In this document: one piece after another, positions 1 through 7,727 of the stretch
How positions within the stretch are numbered: the stretch's first letter is position 1
Layout of the letters: the number at the start of each line of letters is the position of its first letter
Assembly: GCA_038881635.1 (NCBI GenBank)
Contig: JAVZPJ010000009.1
Span: 1-42,877, forward strand
Direction of reading: 5' to 3'
Origin: Sulfolobales archaeon
Lineage (GTDB): Archaea > Thermoproteota > Thermoprotei_A > Sulfolobales > AG1
Length of the DNA: 42,877 nt
The notes under the pieces: model-generated
The model's input: the letters and a program-made list of their open reading frames with translations, nothing else
What the model was told of the DNA's origin: nothing
Database searches by the model: none
Made by a program: the position numbers and the translations under genes

Positions 1-172
1 TAAGGCAGATTCTCGTAGAAATAAAATCTCAGATCATGATCTGATACCTTAACCATAGATCCTGGAGATAACTCTACTCAAAAAACTCTGATCTCTGAAT
101 TAGTAGATCTAGCATGAGAAACCTGATTCTATAAATATTTACTGTGAATGCATACTATAATGGTTGTTATAA

Positions 173-706
173 ATGCTTCTCTTCAGAATATTAGGAGTTC
201 TAGATGTGAGTTCTGATGTTCTAAACCATGTAGAAGGCTATCTAAAGAGGATCTTCAAGATCTATAGTATTGAAACCGAGGTTCTCAGAGAAAGACCTCC
301 TCCGAGATTCTACTCTATATCGAGAGACCAGTATAGAGCAGATCTGATTATAGAATGGTTGAAGAATTTCAGAAGAAAGTATGATGAGATCATAGTAGGA
401 TTAATAGATGGAGACGGATTTGTTCCAGGATACAACTTTATCTTCGGTCTCGCAGATCCTATATATAGAATTGCAACAGTTTATATGAGAAGACTCTATA
501 GAGAAGCTTTCACAGATCCTCTCTTTCTATCGAGATTAGAGAAGGAAGTCACACATGAGATAGGACATGTTCTAGGGCTTGGACATTGTAGCGATGAGAA
601 GTGTGTTATGAGGTTTAGCAACTCGCTCAAGGAGGTTGATATGAAATCTAGTAGGTTTTGCAGTAAATGTAGATCTAGGATAATACAGTATCTCTACACA
701 TCTTAA
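173..706 (+). CDS. amzA: Archaemetzincin family zinc metalloprotease
   Basis: A 177-residue protein with the extended zinc motif HEIGHVLGLGHC at residues 128-139 (three His ligands, catalytic Glu129), followed by a CVMRFSNSL stretch and a CSKC pair near residues 163-166. The extra cysteines forming a second zinc site distinguish archaemetzincins from other metzincins. Length fits the archaeal family. Start is ATG; an AT-rich TATA-like element (TATAAATATT) lies about 40 bases upstream. The family is predicted to be a soluble metallopeptidase; physiological substrates are not established. No link to the copper ATPase downstream is evident beyond same-strand adjacency. Confidence 0.93.
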   Translation: MLLFRILGVLDVSSDVLNHVEGYLKRIFKIYSIETEVLRERPPPRFYSISRDQYRADLIIEWLKNFRRKYDEIIVGLIDGDGFVPGYNFIFGLADPIYRIATVYMRRLYREAFTDPLFLSRLEKEVTHEIGHVLGLGHCSDEKCVMRFSNSLKEVDMKSSRFCSKCRSRIIQYLYTS

Positions 707-779
707 ATACTCTCAAAAATCTCATCTGCTATCAGATATCTAAGTATCATAATAATATTTATAAGTAGATGAGGATTAA

Positions 780-3218
780 TTGAGGGAAGAGATCTACAGG
801 ATCATAGGAATGCATTGTGCTAGCTGTTCTATAGCTATTCAGAGAAGTTTATCTAGAATAGGTGTTGAAGCTGATATAAGTCTCGCATCTGAAGAAGCTA
901 GAGTTAGATATGATCCTTCTCGTGTGAAGCCTTCCGATATTATCAGAGCTATTAGAAGAGCTGGGTATGATGTATATAGAGAGGAGTTAAATGCTGTTAT
1001 CAAGGGGCTTAGAAGTTATGATGATGAGAGGATCCTTGCAGAGAAACTTGAGAGCATGGAAGGAGTTATAGAGGTTAGAGCTAGTCATATTAGTAGAGAG
1101 ATTTCTATAATCTATAATCCTCTGACCATCTCGAGAGATAGAATAGTAGAATACATGAGATCCCTAGGCTATGAACTGGTTGAGATAAGAGAAGAAGCAT
1201 TGGCTGAGGATGTAGGAGCTAGAATAGCTCTGGAAGATCTGAAGAAACTGAGGATTTATACTATGGTGACGCTACCACTCTCACTATTTCTAGCATTATA
1301 CTACATGATAGGAGTCTTCAGACCTCTAGGTCTCGAACCTTTTCTCTGGGATAATCATTTTCTAAGAGATCTTCTTATCGGCATCCCCATCTCACTGGTA
1401 GTTCTGGTGATAGGATCTATGAGGTTCCTAATGCCGGGAGTGAGATCTCTATTAAACCTCACTCCTGGAATGGATTCTCTAGTGATCCTCGGAACATACT
1501 CAGCATTCTTATTCTCGCTCCTGACCACATTCAATATAGTAAGTGGAGAGGCTTTCTACGAAGCATCTGCAGTGGTCATGTCCTTTATAATTCTGGGGAG
1601 ATATATTGAGACAAGACTCAAGATAAGATCTGGAGAAGCTGTGAGAAGACTAGCACAACTACAATCTCCTATGGCTAGAGTTCTGAGGAACGGTTCTGAA
1701 GAGGTTATCCCTGTAGACAGGGTTAGAGTAGGAGATCTAGTACTGATAAGACCTGGAGAGAGGATTCCTGTAGATGGTATTGTAAAGAGTGGGAGAGCTC
1801 TGATCGATGAATCTATGATAACAGGCGAGTCCGAGCCTGTTGCAAGATCTGAGGGTGATGTTGTTTATACCGGAACAACTGTTATCAGAGGATCTATTGT
1901 CGTCTATGCTACAAGAGTTGGAAGAGATACCGTTCTAGGACAGATCATAAGACTTGTAAGGATCGCGCAGAACTCCAAACCCAGGATCCAGAGGATTGTA
2001 GATAGGATTGCAGGGATTTTCACATGGATCGTTATAGCAACAGCTCTAGCCACAGCATTCTACTGGAGCCTCATAGCTAGAGCACCTCTAGACATGGTAG
2101 TCATGTTCACAGCATCGGTACTAGTAGTAGCATGCCCATGCGCTCTAGGACTTGCAACACCAATAGCTCTTCTCATAGGCTTTGGAAGAGGTGCGGAGCT
2201 AGGGATTCTGATAAGAAATGCTGAGGCAATAGACAGGGCTGGGAGTGTGAGAGTTATCGTGTTTGATAAGACTGGAACTCTTACTATTGGAAAGCCTCGA
2301 GTTGTTATAGTTAGATCTCTTGCCAGCGAGATTAGCGAGTCAGAGATCATAGCTCTCGCAGCCATTGCTGAGAAGAGAAGTGAGCATCCTATAGCACTAG
2401 CTATACTTGAGAAAGCTAGAGAACTCGGTATAGATGTTAGAGATCCTGATTTCTTCGATAGCATCCCGGGTCAGGGTGTTATAGCTAGTGTAGATGGGAA
2501 GACTATTGCTGTGGGCAGTATAAAGCTTATGAATGGTTTTGAAATATCTCTTGATGAGAAGATCGAGAGTTTATCTAGAGAGCTAATGGATCAAGGGCTT
2601 ACAGTAGTTTACGTAGCTATTGAAGGAAGAATCATAGGTTTAATAGGAGTTGGAGACATGCCCAGACCTGAGAGCCGTGACGTAGTGAGATATCTTATTT
2701 CAAAAGGTTATAGAGTTATAATGCTCACAGGAGATAGAGAGATTACTGCGAGAGCTGTGGCAAGGTCTCTAGGTATTAAAGAGATCTTTGCCGAGGTATC
2801 TCCTGAGGAGAAGGCAGAGATCATTGAAAAGATCAGGTCTTCAGGAGATTCTGTTGCGATGATAGGTGATGGGGTTAATGATGCGGCATCTATATCTAGA
2901 GCAACTCTAGGAATTGCAATGGGTGGAGGAAGCGATATAGCTAGAGAAGCTGGGGATATAATACTTGTGAGAAACGATCTAAGAGATGTGATCCGCTCCA
3001 TAGAGCTTGCTAGAGCGATTCGAAGAAAGATATATCAGAATCTATTCTGGGCATTCATATATAATATCATACTCATACCAGTAGCCTCAGGAGCTTTCTA
3101 TGGATTCGGAATCTTCCTAAGACCGGAGCTGGCAGGATTTGCAATGGCTATGAGCAGTATCTCTGTAACACTCTCATCACAGACGCTCAGAAGATGGAAT
3201 CCTAAGACTTTCTCCTAG
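780..3218 (+). CDS. copA: Copper-translocating P1B-type ATPase (CopA-like)
   Basis: An 812-residue P-type ATPase that should export Cu(I), or Ag(I), across the membrane. The N-terminus has one heavy-metal-associated domain with GMHCASC (Cys13, Cys16). A second HMA-like fold follows (about residues 75-135) but lacks a CxxC, so it is probably structural. Then come paired membrane helices, the actuator TGES near 347, the CPC metal-transport motif (VACPCALG) near 451, the phosphorylation motif DKTGTLT near 495, the SEHPIA motif of P1B pumps, and the hinge GDGVND near 695. The start is TTG; a TATA-like AATATTTATAAG lies 15-27 bases upstream, suggesting a leaderless message. It converges with the DsrE-like gene, overlapping by 4 bases. 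Confidence 0.95.
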   Translation: MREEIYRIIGMHCASCSIAIQRSLSRIGVEADISLASEEARVRYDPSRVKPSDIIRAIRRAGYDVYREELNAVIKGLRSYDDERILAEKLESMEGVIEVRASHISREISIIYNPLTISRDRIVEYMRSLGYELVEIREEALAEDVGARIALEDLKKLRIYTMVTLPLSLFLALYYMIGVFRPLGLEPFLWDNHFLRDLLIGIPISLVVLVIGSMRFLMPGVRSLLNLTPGMDSLVILGTYSAFLFSLLTTFNIVSGEAFYEASAVVMSFIILGRYIETRLKIRSGEAVRRLAQLQSPMARVLRNGSEEVIPVDRVRVGDLVLIRPGERIPVDGIVKSGRALIDESMITGESEPVARSEGDVVYTGTTVIRGSIVVYATRVGRDTVLGQIIRLVRIAQNSKPRIQRIVDRIAGIFTWIVIATALATAFYWSLIARAPLDMVVMFTASVLVVACPCALGLATPIALLIGFGRGAELGILIRNAEAIDRAGSVRVIVFDKTGTLTIGKPRVVIVRSLASEISESEIIALAAIAEKRSEHPIALAILEKARELGIDVRDPDFFDSIPGQGVIASVDGKTIAVGSIKLMNGFEISLDEKIESLSRELMDQGLTVVYVAIEGRIIGLIGVGDMPRPESRDVVRYLISKGYRVIMLTGDREITARAVARSLGIKEIFAEVSPEEKAEIIEKIRSSGDSVAMIGDGVNDAASISRATLGIAMGGGSDIAREAGDIILVRNDLRDVIRSIELARAIRRKIYQNLFWAFIYNIILIPVASGAFYGFGIFLRPELAGFAMAMSSISVTLSSQTLRRWNPKTFS

Positions 3219-3556
3219 AATGTGAGAACCTGATAACCTTTCTCCAGGTAATAGGCAATCCTACTTCCAGCAGGTGCTAGATCTATCTCCAGATCTTTTA
3301 TCTGCTTCTCAATACCAAGACTAGATGCAACACCTATACATGCTGAATCTACTGCACCTCTTCTCCTAAGTTCTCTGAGCATATCTCTCAACTCTCCTTC
3401 ATAAGATATAATCCTCTTCTGAGCAGGTCCGAAGAATACTATCTTAAGATCCTCAAACCTCTCATCTAAGACAGATCTATAGGCGAATCTTATGGCAAGA
3501 TCAGCTTTCTCATCTCCCGACATTACCACGAGCAAGACCTTGACCATGTAGACCAC
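3215..3556 (-). CDS. DsrE/DsrF-like family protein
   Basis: A 113-residue protein of DsrE-like Rossmann type: an N-terminal beta strand (VKVLLVVMSG), then an alpha/beta pattern with a FFGPAQ turn and a conserved-looking cysteine in a GAVDSACIGVA stretch. DsrE-like proteins act in sulfur relay or are small proteins of unknown role; no specific role can be assigned. Start choice: a GTG at 3556 lies about 25 bases below CTTTATAAG at 3576-3584, which fits a leaderless start. An ATG three codons in (3547) is the alternative. It ends inside the last codons of the convergent copper ATPase. Confidence 0.75.
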   Translation of the reverse strand: MVYMVKVLLVVMSGDEKADLAIRFAYRSVLDERFEDLKIVFFGPAQKRIISYEGELRDMLRELRRRGAVDSACIGVASSLGIEKQIKDLEIDLAPAGSRIAYYLEKGYQVLTF

Positions 3557-3575
3557 TCATTTGAATATATTCTAA

Positions 3576-3584
3576 AATCTTATA
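3576..3584 (-). promoter_or_regulatory. TATA box of the DsrE-like gene
   Basis: Read on the minus strand this is CTTTATAAG, a good archaeal TATA element centred about 25 bases upstream of the GTG start at 3556. It implies a leaderless transcript. Confidence 0.5.
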
Positions 3585-3639
3585 AAGAAAACAATGATAA
3601 GATGGTAAAGGTTTTTAAATCCTGATCTCACATGCCTAG

Positions 3640-3780
3640 GGGTTCAGCTCTTGTATAGGTTTATACTGGTTGTTTTCACAGCCTCATCTCTCTCCCCTGC
3701 ATCGGTCTTGGGATTGCACCATCCTCTGGGCGTTCAGAGGCGTGCTCTTCTGATGGAGAGGGAGAGCGAAAAACTTTTTA
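3640..3780 (+). ncRNA. Candidate structured non-coding RNA (unidentified)
   Basis: A locally GC-richer patch between two genes. A TATA element (TTTTTAAA, 3612-3619) sits about 25 bases before position 3640, and a T-run at 3775-3779 could end transcription. Nested stems can be drawn by eye: 3690-3696 with 3760-3766 (CTCTCCC/GGGAGAG), 3700-3703 with 3752-3755 (CATC/GATG), 3716-3719 with 3742-3745 (GCAC/GTGC), and 3723-3728 with 3735-3740 (CCTCTG/CAGAGG). A 12/6-base internal loop in the middle recalls the guide pocket of H/ACA RNAs, but no ACA box follows the basal stem. It is not recognisable as SRP, RNase P, 5S or tRNA. A 66-codon reading frame crossing it looks meaningless. Confidence 0.45.
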
Positions 3781-3791
3781 TCAGACTTTCT

Positions 3792-4595
3792 CTAGTCTTC
3801 AATAGTTGCTCTTTCGAAGGTATATGCTGCGACTACCATGAATACCACTGATAGAGCTAGCAGAACTCCTATGTCTATTAAGGGGTTGAAGTATGAGACT
3901 CCTATGAGATAGTATCTGACACCATCTACTGCATATGTTAGAGGATTTACCTTGGCTATCCACTGCATCCATTCAGGCATTCTGTTTATGGGGAAGAATA
4001 CTCCACTTACAAATTGAAGAGGCATTATAAGAAGGTTAATTAGTATCTGAAAACCTTCCATGCTACTCATTCTACTAGCTATAGCCATCCCAAGCGATGC
4101 CAACCCTATTGATAGAACGAATCCATACCCTAGTGCGGGGAGGATTCCCTGGATTCTCAGCTCGTTTGAGAGGAGGAAGCCCATTAAAACTATCATTAGA
4201 GAGCTGAGTATTATAGCTATGGAATCTCCAACAGCTCTACCTAGAAGCACTGCAGCTCTAGGCGCTGGTGCTACTAGCGTCTCCTTAAGAAATCCAAATT
4301 GTTTGTCGAATATCACTGTCACACCACTGATAAAAGACCCCATGAAAACGCTCATAGCTATAACACCTGTGACTAGATAGGTGACATAATCAACACCACC
4401 GAACTGAGCTCTGATGAACTGATCTATGAGAGGATTGGAAAAGTTGAAGACACCACCCATACCCATGCCGAATAGAACAACCCATAGAATAGGCTGGATT
4501 ACTACTGCTATAACTCTAGACCTAGCTCTAATAAATCTCTTAAGCTGTCTATAAACCATTGAGTAGAACACGGTGAGACTTCTATACATCTCCAA
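3792..4595 (-). CDS. ABC-2 type transporter permease
   Basis: A polytopic membrane protein of about 267 residues with the ABC-2 pattern: an amphipathic N-terminus (RQLKRFIRARSR), six hydrophobic segments, and the typical FVSGVFFPINRMPEWMQWI-like loop before a NPLTYAVDGVRYYLIG stretch. It is the membrane half of a DrrAB-like exporter; the substrate is unknown. The ribosome site GGAGGTGA at 4608-4601 overlaps the stop of the upstream ATPase gene, placing the start at the TTG at 4595 (ATG at 4589 possible). The longer frame to 4610 would put the ribosome site inside the protein. It is the last gene of the padR-ATPase-permease operon. Confidence 0.9.
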   Translation of the reverse strand: MEMYRSLTVFYSMVYRQLKRFIRARSRVIAVVIQPILWVVLFGMGMGGVFNFSNPLIDQFIRAQFGGVDYVTYLVTGVIAMSVFMGSFISGVTVIFDKQFGFLKETLVAPAPRAAVLLGRAVGDSIAIILSSLMIVLMGFLLSNELRIQGILPALGYGFVLSIGLASLGMAIASRMSSMEGFQILINLLIMPLQFVSGVFFPINRMPEWMQWIAKVNPLTYAVDGVRYYLIGVSYFNPLIDIGVLLALSVVFMVVAAYTFERATIED

Positions 4596-4600
4596 GAAGA

Positions 4601-5578
4601 TCACCTCCAACGTCTTATAGGCTTAGAATCATTCTCAAGACTATCTCTAAGCTCTCTCCCTGTGAAGTGGAGGAAGACTTCATTAAGCGTAGGTCTTCTA
4701 TAGCTTATCTCAGAGATCTTTACCCCACGTCTCTCATATTCTTCGAAGATCCTTGGAAGCGTTCTAACAGCATCTCTTGTCACGATCTCTATTCTCCTAC
4801 TATCTATAATCTTACACTTAATCGCGAGATCCTCGATATCCTGAATACACGCAGGCTCGGAGGAATCTCCTAAGGTTATCAGGATCACGTCGGCACCAAC
4901 ATATGATTTAAGCTGATCTGCTGTTCCTTCTACAAGGATCTTCCCGTGATCCATTATAGAGATCCTATCACACAACTGCTCAGCTTCATCCATGTAATGT
5001 GTTGTCATAAGTATGGTCACACCCTTCTCCTTCCTAGCAGTTCTCACATAATCCCACACCTTATTCCTGGTCTGAGGGTCTAGTCCTATGGTGGGTTCAT
5101 CTAATACTAGTATCTCTGGATCATGGATCAGAGCTCTAGCAATCTCAAGCCTTCTCCTCATACCACCTGAGAAGTATCTAACAACCTTATTAGAGAACTC
5201 CTCAAGTTCTACGAATTTAAGAGCTTCTCTGATTCTATTCTCAAGATCCAAGCCTCCTAACCCGTAGATCTTTCCATGAATATATAGGTTCTCGTATGCA
5301 GTGAGAAAGACATCTAGAGATGGATCCTGAAACACTACTCCAAGTTTCTTCCTAACATCATTAGGTTTCTTAGTAACATCAATCCCATCAACATATACTG
5401 TACCTGACGTGGGTTTCAGAAGTGTTATTATGATACTTATAGTAGTAGTCTTACCAGCTCCATTAGGACCTAGAAGCCCGTATATCTCACCCTCACGAAC
5501 ACTAAAACTCACTCCATCAACTGCTACAACATCTTTAAATCTTTTAACAAGGTTCACAACCTCTATAATACTTCTCAA
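4601..5578 (-). CDS. ABC transporter ATP-binding protein (DrrA-like)
   Basis: A 325-residue ATPase for the adjacent ABC-2 permease. It shows Walker A GPNGAGKTT, Q-loop VFQDPSLD, signature YFSGGMRRRLEIARAL, Walker B ILVLDEPTIGLDP and a switch His in MTTHYMDEAEQL. The C-terminal extension (about residues 230-325, containing RRPTLNEVFLHFTGRELRD) is typical of the DrrA/NodI group of exporters of drugs or lipophilic compounds. The TTG start overlaps the padR stop (TTGA), with GGGGTGG upstream, so translation is coupled to padR. Confidence 0.93.
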   Translation of the reverse strand: MRSIIEVVNLVKRFKDVVAVDGVSFSVREGEIYGLLGPNGAGKTTTISIIITLLKPTSGTVYVDGIDVTKKPNDVRKKLGVVFQDPSLDVFLTAYENLYIHGKIYGLGGLDLENRIREALKFVELEEFSNKVVRYFSGGMRRRLEIARALIHDPEILVLDEPTIGLDPQTRNKVWDYVRTARKEKGVTILMTTHYMDEAEQLCDRISIMDHGKILVEGTADQLKSYVGADVILITLGDSSEPACIQDIEDLAIKCKIIDSRRIEIVTRDAVRTLPRIFEEYERRGVKISEISYRRPTLNEVFLHFTGRELRDSLENDSKPIRRWR

Positions 5579-6039
5579 CCTTCCACCCCCTCTAAAATAC
5601 CTCTCAGATCTCTTTCAAAACGTGTGAAAACATTTCTAAGAGAATCGATCTGTGAAGGCGACATCGAATCAATCCTCATATAAAGCTCCTTAAAAAGTTG
5701 AAAAACTCTCTCAGCTCCAATCTCTCTAAATCTTCTATGCTTCTCGATGATGCTTCTAGCTTTCAAAACCTTCTCACTATTATCCTTCAAAAACCTATGC
5801 CCTTGCTCTGTAAGTCTATATATCTTGATCTTTTTCTCACCTCTACTCTGAACCTCTATATATACTAAGCCTTCTCTATACAGAGATCTCATGATAGAAT
5901 AGAGCATACTTAGAGGAGGTTTGAAACCTATTACTTCTTCGAGTTTCTTCATAAGTGCATAAGTATGATAAGGTGATTCCTCCAAGAGATCTAGGATCAT
6001 CATCTTTAGATCATCTCTATATCTTCTTCTCACACTCAA
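5575..6039 (-). CDS. PadR family transcriptional regulator
   Basis: A 154-residue winged-helix regulator of the PadR type: DLKMMILDLLEESPYHTYALMKKLEE forms the first helices, YSIMRSLYREGLVYIE the recognition helix and wing, and IYRLTEQGHRFL the usual ending of the fold, then a C-terminal dimerisation helix pair. It is the first gene of an operon with an ABC exporter, a common arrangement in which PadR represses the exporter and is relieved by a lipophilic ligand. The start is TTG, about 34 bases below a TATA box, with a dyad between them. The first 33 codons are duplicated at 7136-7238. Confidence 0.92.
   Translation of the reverse strand: MSVRRRYRDDLKMMILDLLEESPYHTYALMKKLEEVIGFKPPLSMLYSIMRSLYREGLVYIEVQSRGEKKIKIYRLTEQGHRFLKDNSEKVLKARSIIEKHRRFREIGAERVFQLFKELYMRIDSMSPSQIDSLRNVFTRFERDLRGILEGVEG
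5931..6033. repeat. 103-base direct repeat, copy A (5' end of padR)
   Basis: This stretch, the start of the intact padR gene, is repeated at 7136-7238 with a single difference by eye (position 5978 T versus 7183 C), no gaps and the same orientation. Together with the copy at 7136 it brackets the vapBC genes. Confidence 0.95.
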
Positions 6040-6040
6040 T

Positions 6041-6077
6041 ATATCACATTCTATATCATGTTACATATCTTATAAAA
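6041..6077 (-). promoter_or_regulatory. padR promoter with putative autoregulatory operator
   Basis: The TATA element TTTTATAAG (minus strand, about 6069-6077) is followed by an imperfect dyad at 6041-6068, with ATAT at both ends and ACAT-N8-ATGT in the middle. The dyad lies between the TATA box and the TTG start at 6039, where a repressor would block transcription. PadR proteins often bind spaced ATGT/ACAT half-sites; the order here is inverted relative to the usual one, so the assignment is tentative. Confidence 0.4.
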
Positions 6078-6135
6078 TTAATCATGATGCATCTCATAAG
6101 ATATTATAAACACCAATTCTGGAAGGAGGATACTA

Positions 6136-6179
6136 CTTCTTCTCACCACTCCTCATCTAATAGCATGGATTTTAGAAGA
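6136..6179 (-). pseudogene. Remnant of the UPF0148 gene 3' end
   Basis: These 44 bases match 7228-7272, the 3' end of the intact UPF0148 gene, with about five substitutions and one gap by eye. The remnant lies just upstream of the padR promoter. It probably marks the original junction between UPF0148 and padR before vapBC became inserted. Confidence 0.65.
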
Positions 6180-6280
6180 AGATGAAACCTTGCACAAACT
6201 TACTATAATACATGCTTAGAGTACTCATATGATCTTGCACCTCTCTTCTCATAAGAAAACCTCTACATAGGTAGTACTAT

Positions 6281-6306
6281 TGAAACCCGGGCTTCCTCAG
6301 GTTTCA
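6281..6306. terminator. Hairpin below vapC, possible terminator or IS-end relic
   Basis: TGAAACC at 6281-6287 pairs with GGTTTCA at 6300-6306 around a 12-base GC-rich loop. It lies only 3 bases beyond the vapC stop. It may end the vapBC transcript; such hairpins also occur at ends of IS200/IS605 elements, and the sequence alone does not decide. Confidence 0.4.
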
Positions 6307-6309
6307 GAA

Positions 6310-6720
6310 CTACTTCTTATAATGCCGTTCAATGATCTCACTAGTCGTTGCCACACTAACATACTTTCTTGCGATATCCATGAGTTTTCTATCATCTGTT
6401 GCTAGCGTTAGCTTGTCTCTCATCGCAATATATATGTAGGATGCATCATATATTGTCACACCTTCTTTTACAGCTATATCCATAACCTCCTTCTCAAAAC
6501 CCTTTATCGTGTGAAGATCTATTATATCGAAGACTTTGGAGAGCAACTCGATTAATCTATAGGCTGTTTCAATCTTTATCTTCTTTAGAAGATAGCATTC
6601 TTTCCAAACAGCATTAGCAACTTCGTAGATAGCAAGATCCAGGGTGTGTCCGCCTAGAAAAACCCTTAGCTCACCTCTTTTTACAAGATTAAATATTGCA
6701 CTTGCATCGTAGAGATACAA
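6310..6720 (-). CDS. vapC: VapC-type PIN-domain ribonuclease toxin
   Basis: A 136-residue PIN domain protein. Acidic residues in the expected places are Asp5 (YLYDASAIFNL), Glu33 (IYEVANAVW), Asp92 (IYDASYIYIA) and Asp109/110 (LATDDRKL). The protein should be a Mg-dependent endoribonuclease neutralised by the upstream antitoxin; VapC toxins typically cut tRNA or rRNA. It starts 2 bases after the antitoxin stop, so the two are co-transcribed. The pair sits inside a segment bracketed by the 103-base padR repeats, suggesting recent acquisition. Confidence 0.92.
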   Translation of the reverse strand: MYLYDASAIFNLVKRGELRVFLGGHTLDLAIYEVANAVWKECYLLKKIKIETAYRLIELLSKVFDIIDLHTIKGFEKEVMDIAVKEGVTIYDASYIYIAMRDKLTLATDDRKLMDIARKYVSVATTSEIIERHYKK

Positions 6721-6722
6721 TA

Positions 6723-6950
6723 CTACCTACCTTCTCTATCCTCTCTTATTAGCTCGACAACTTCTTCATTTGATACATGGGATAGCTCCTTGGAAAGCTC
6801 TTTAAACTCCTTCTCAAGTTCTTCAAGCATACGTTTCTTAACTTCTTCCTCTAGTGCTCTCCTTATAATAGGACCAGGCTTTATACCATATCTACTTAAA
6901 AGCTCTTTCAGCTTCCTAGGGATCTTAGCAGATACCGTGACATACTCCAT
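6723..6950 (-). CDS. vapB: VapB-type antitoxin
   Basis: A 75-residue protein. The N-terminus (VTVSAKIPRKLKELLSRYG) fits a ribbon-helix-helix DNA-binding domain, followed by a long charged helix and an acidic tail that would wrap around the toxin. This form is common for crenarchaeal VapB next to PIN toxins. It probably represses its own promoter. Upstream (minus strand) is CTTTATATAGG-like DNA at about 6987-6997, a plausible TATA box. Confidence 0.85.
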   Translation of the reverse strand: MEYVTVSAKIPRKLKELLSRYGIKPGPIIRRALEEEVKKRMLEELEKEFKELSKELSHVSNEEVVELIREDREGR

Positions 6951-7135
6951 CTAGAGCACACCCACAGGTAGACATGGTAGTAAACCTATATAAAGTTTAC
7001 AGTGAGATTAAAAGAATTAAAGAATCAAAGCCAGTGTATTTACATAATCTTTACAATGATGTCTATTCTCCATTAATTTAGATGCTCAACTCTCCTCATA
7101 AAAAGGTTGACCTCGATTCTCTCTTTAATGGATAC

Positions 7136-7238
7136 TTACTTCTTCGAGTTTCTTCATAAGTGCATAAGTATGATAAGGTGATCCCTCCAAGAGATCTAGG
7201 ATCATCATCTTTAGATCATCTCTATATCTTCTTCTCAC
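7136..7238. repeat. 103-base direct repeat, copy B (truncated padR 5' end)
   Basis: A copy of the first 33 codons of padR, 102 of 103 bases identical to 5931-6033 by eye. It is cut off at both ends and cannot be expressed as PadR. Its 5' end is fused to the UPF0148 gene, so the last codons and stop of that gene (7222-7238) are made of padR sequence read in another frame. The shared string GTGAGAAGAAG at the junction suggests joining through microhomology. Confidence 0.95.
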
Positions 7239-7590
7239 TACTCTCTCTTCTAATGGCACGGATTTTTAGAAGTATATCAAGCCACCTGCTTATACTCTCT
7301 AGAACTTCAAGTTCGTTATCTTCGGAAAGTTCTCTCATGAGAGAATCAATATGCTTAGAAGCAAGACTTTCTAGCTTGTTCAGAACACTCTCAGTAGAGA
7401 TTCTACTGATCTCCTCATCCTTTGAGACAATATAAACTCTTCCATGAGTAGGACATATGATCTCACCGCTTTTAAGTCTGAAGAGAGGTGAGCCACATAT
7501 AGGACATGTTTCTGCAAGCATTGTAGCTCCTGATCTAAGGAGTTCAGCCATTTTTCTCACAGCTTCTTCTCTACTGCTCTCTCTCTCCAT
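7222..7590 (-). CDS. UPF0148 / Sjogren-scleroderma autoantigen 1-like zinc protein
   Basis: A 122-residue protein with an N-terminal helix (AVRKMAELLRSGATMLAE) and a zinc-ribbon-like CPIC (Cys29, Cys32) plus CPTH (Cys46, His49) motif, as in the archaeal UPF0148 family related to the human SSSCA1 protein. The C-terminal half is helical and charged. The function of the family in archaea is unknown. The final residues (SEKKI) and the stop codon come from the padR-derived repeat, so the C-terminus was rewritten by recombination; the core domain is untouched. Confidence 0.85.
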   Translation of the reverse strand: MERESSREEAVRKMAELLRSGATMLAETCPICGSPLFRLKSGEIICPTHGRVYIVSKDEEISRISTESVLNKLESLASKHIDSLMRELSEDNELEVLESISRWLDILLKIRAIRRESSEKKI

Positions 7591-7654
7591 ATTCTAAGCA
7601 CCCTATGATTATGATAGTATTTTGAAAGACTATAAGACTGCTAGCTCTGATCAT

Positions 7655-7676
7655 CCTCCCGCTCTGAAGGGTTAGG
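7655..7676 (-). repeat. Hairpin repeat, orphan IS605-like end, copy 1
   Basis: CCTCCC, a GCTCTGAA loop, then GGGTTAGG can fold into a short bulged stem. Nearly the same string occurs at 13763-13784, and a degenerate inverted copy at 33728-33750. The form read on the minus strand (AGAGCGGGAGG) resembles right-end hairpins I associate with archaeal IS200/IS605 transposons. No transposase is adjacent. Confidence 0.45.
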
Positions 7677-7693
7677 TACTCGGATTATACTCG

Positions 7694-7702
7694 CTTAAAT
7701 AT
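7694..7702 (+). promoter_or_regulatory. TATA box of the UPF0147-FAU-1 operon
   Basis: TTAAATATA about 30 bases before the GTG at 7728. The message would start at or next to that codon. Confidence 0.45.
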
Positions 7703-7727
7703 ATTTTAGAGCTACTCTAAAGGATTA

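Noticed and set aside
3636-3660. GGGTTCAGCTC considered as a tRNA T-arm.
   Set aside because: No matching acceptor or anticodon arms could be drawn around it.
3651-3851. 66-codon plus-strand frame across the candidate RNA.
   Set aside because: Its sequence looks like no protein, has an unsupported TTG start, and overlaps both the structured RNA and the end of the permease gene.
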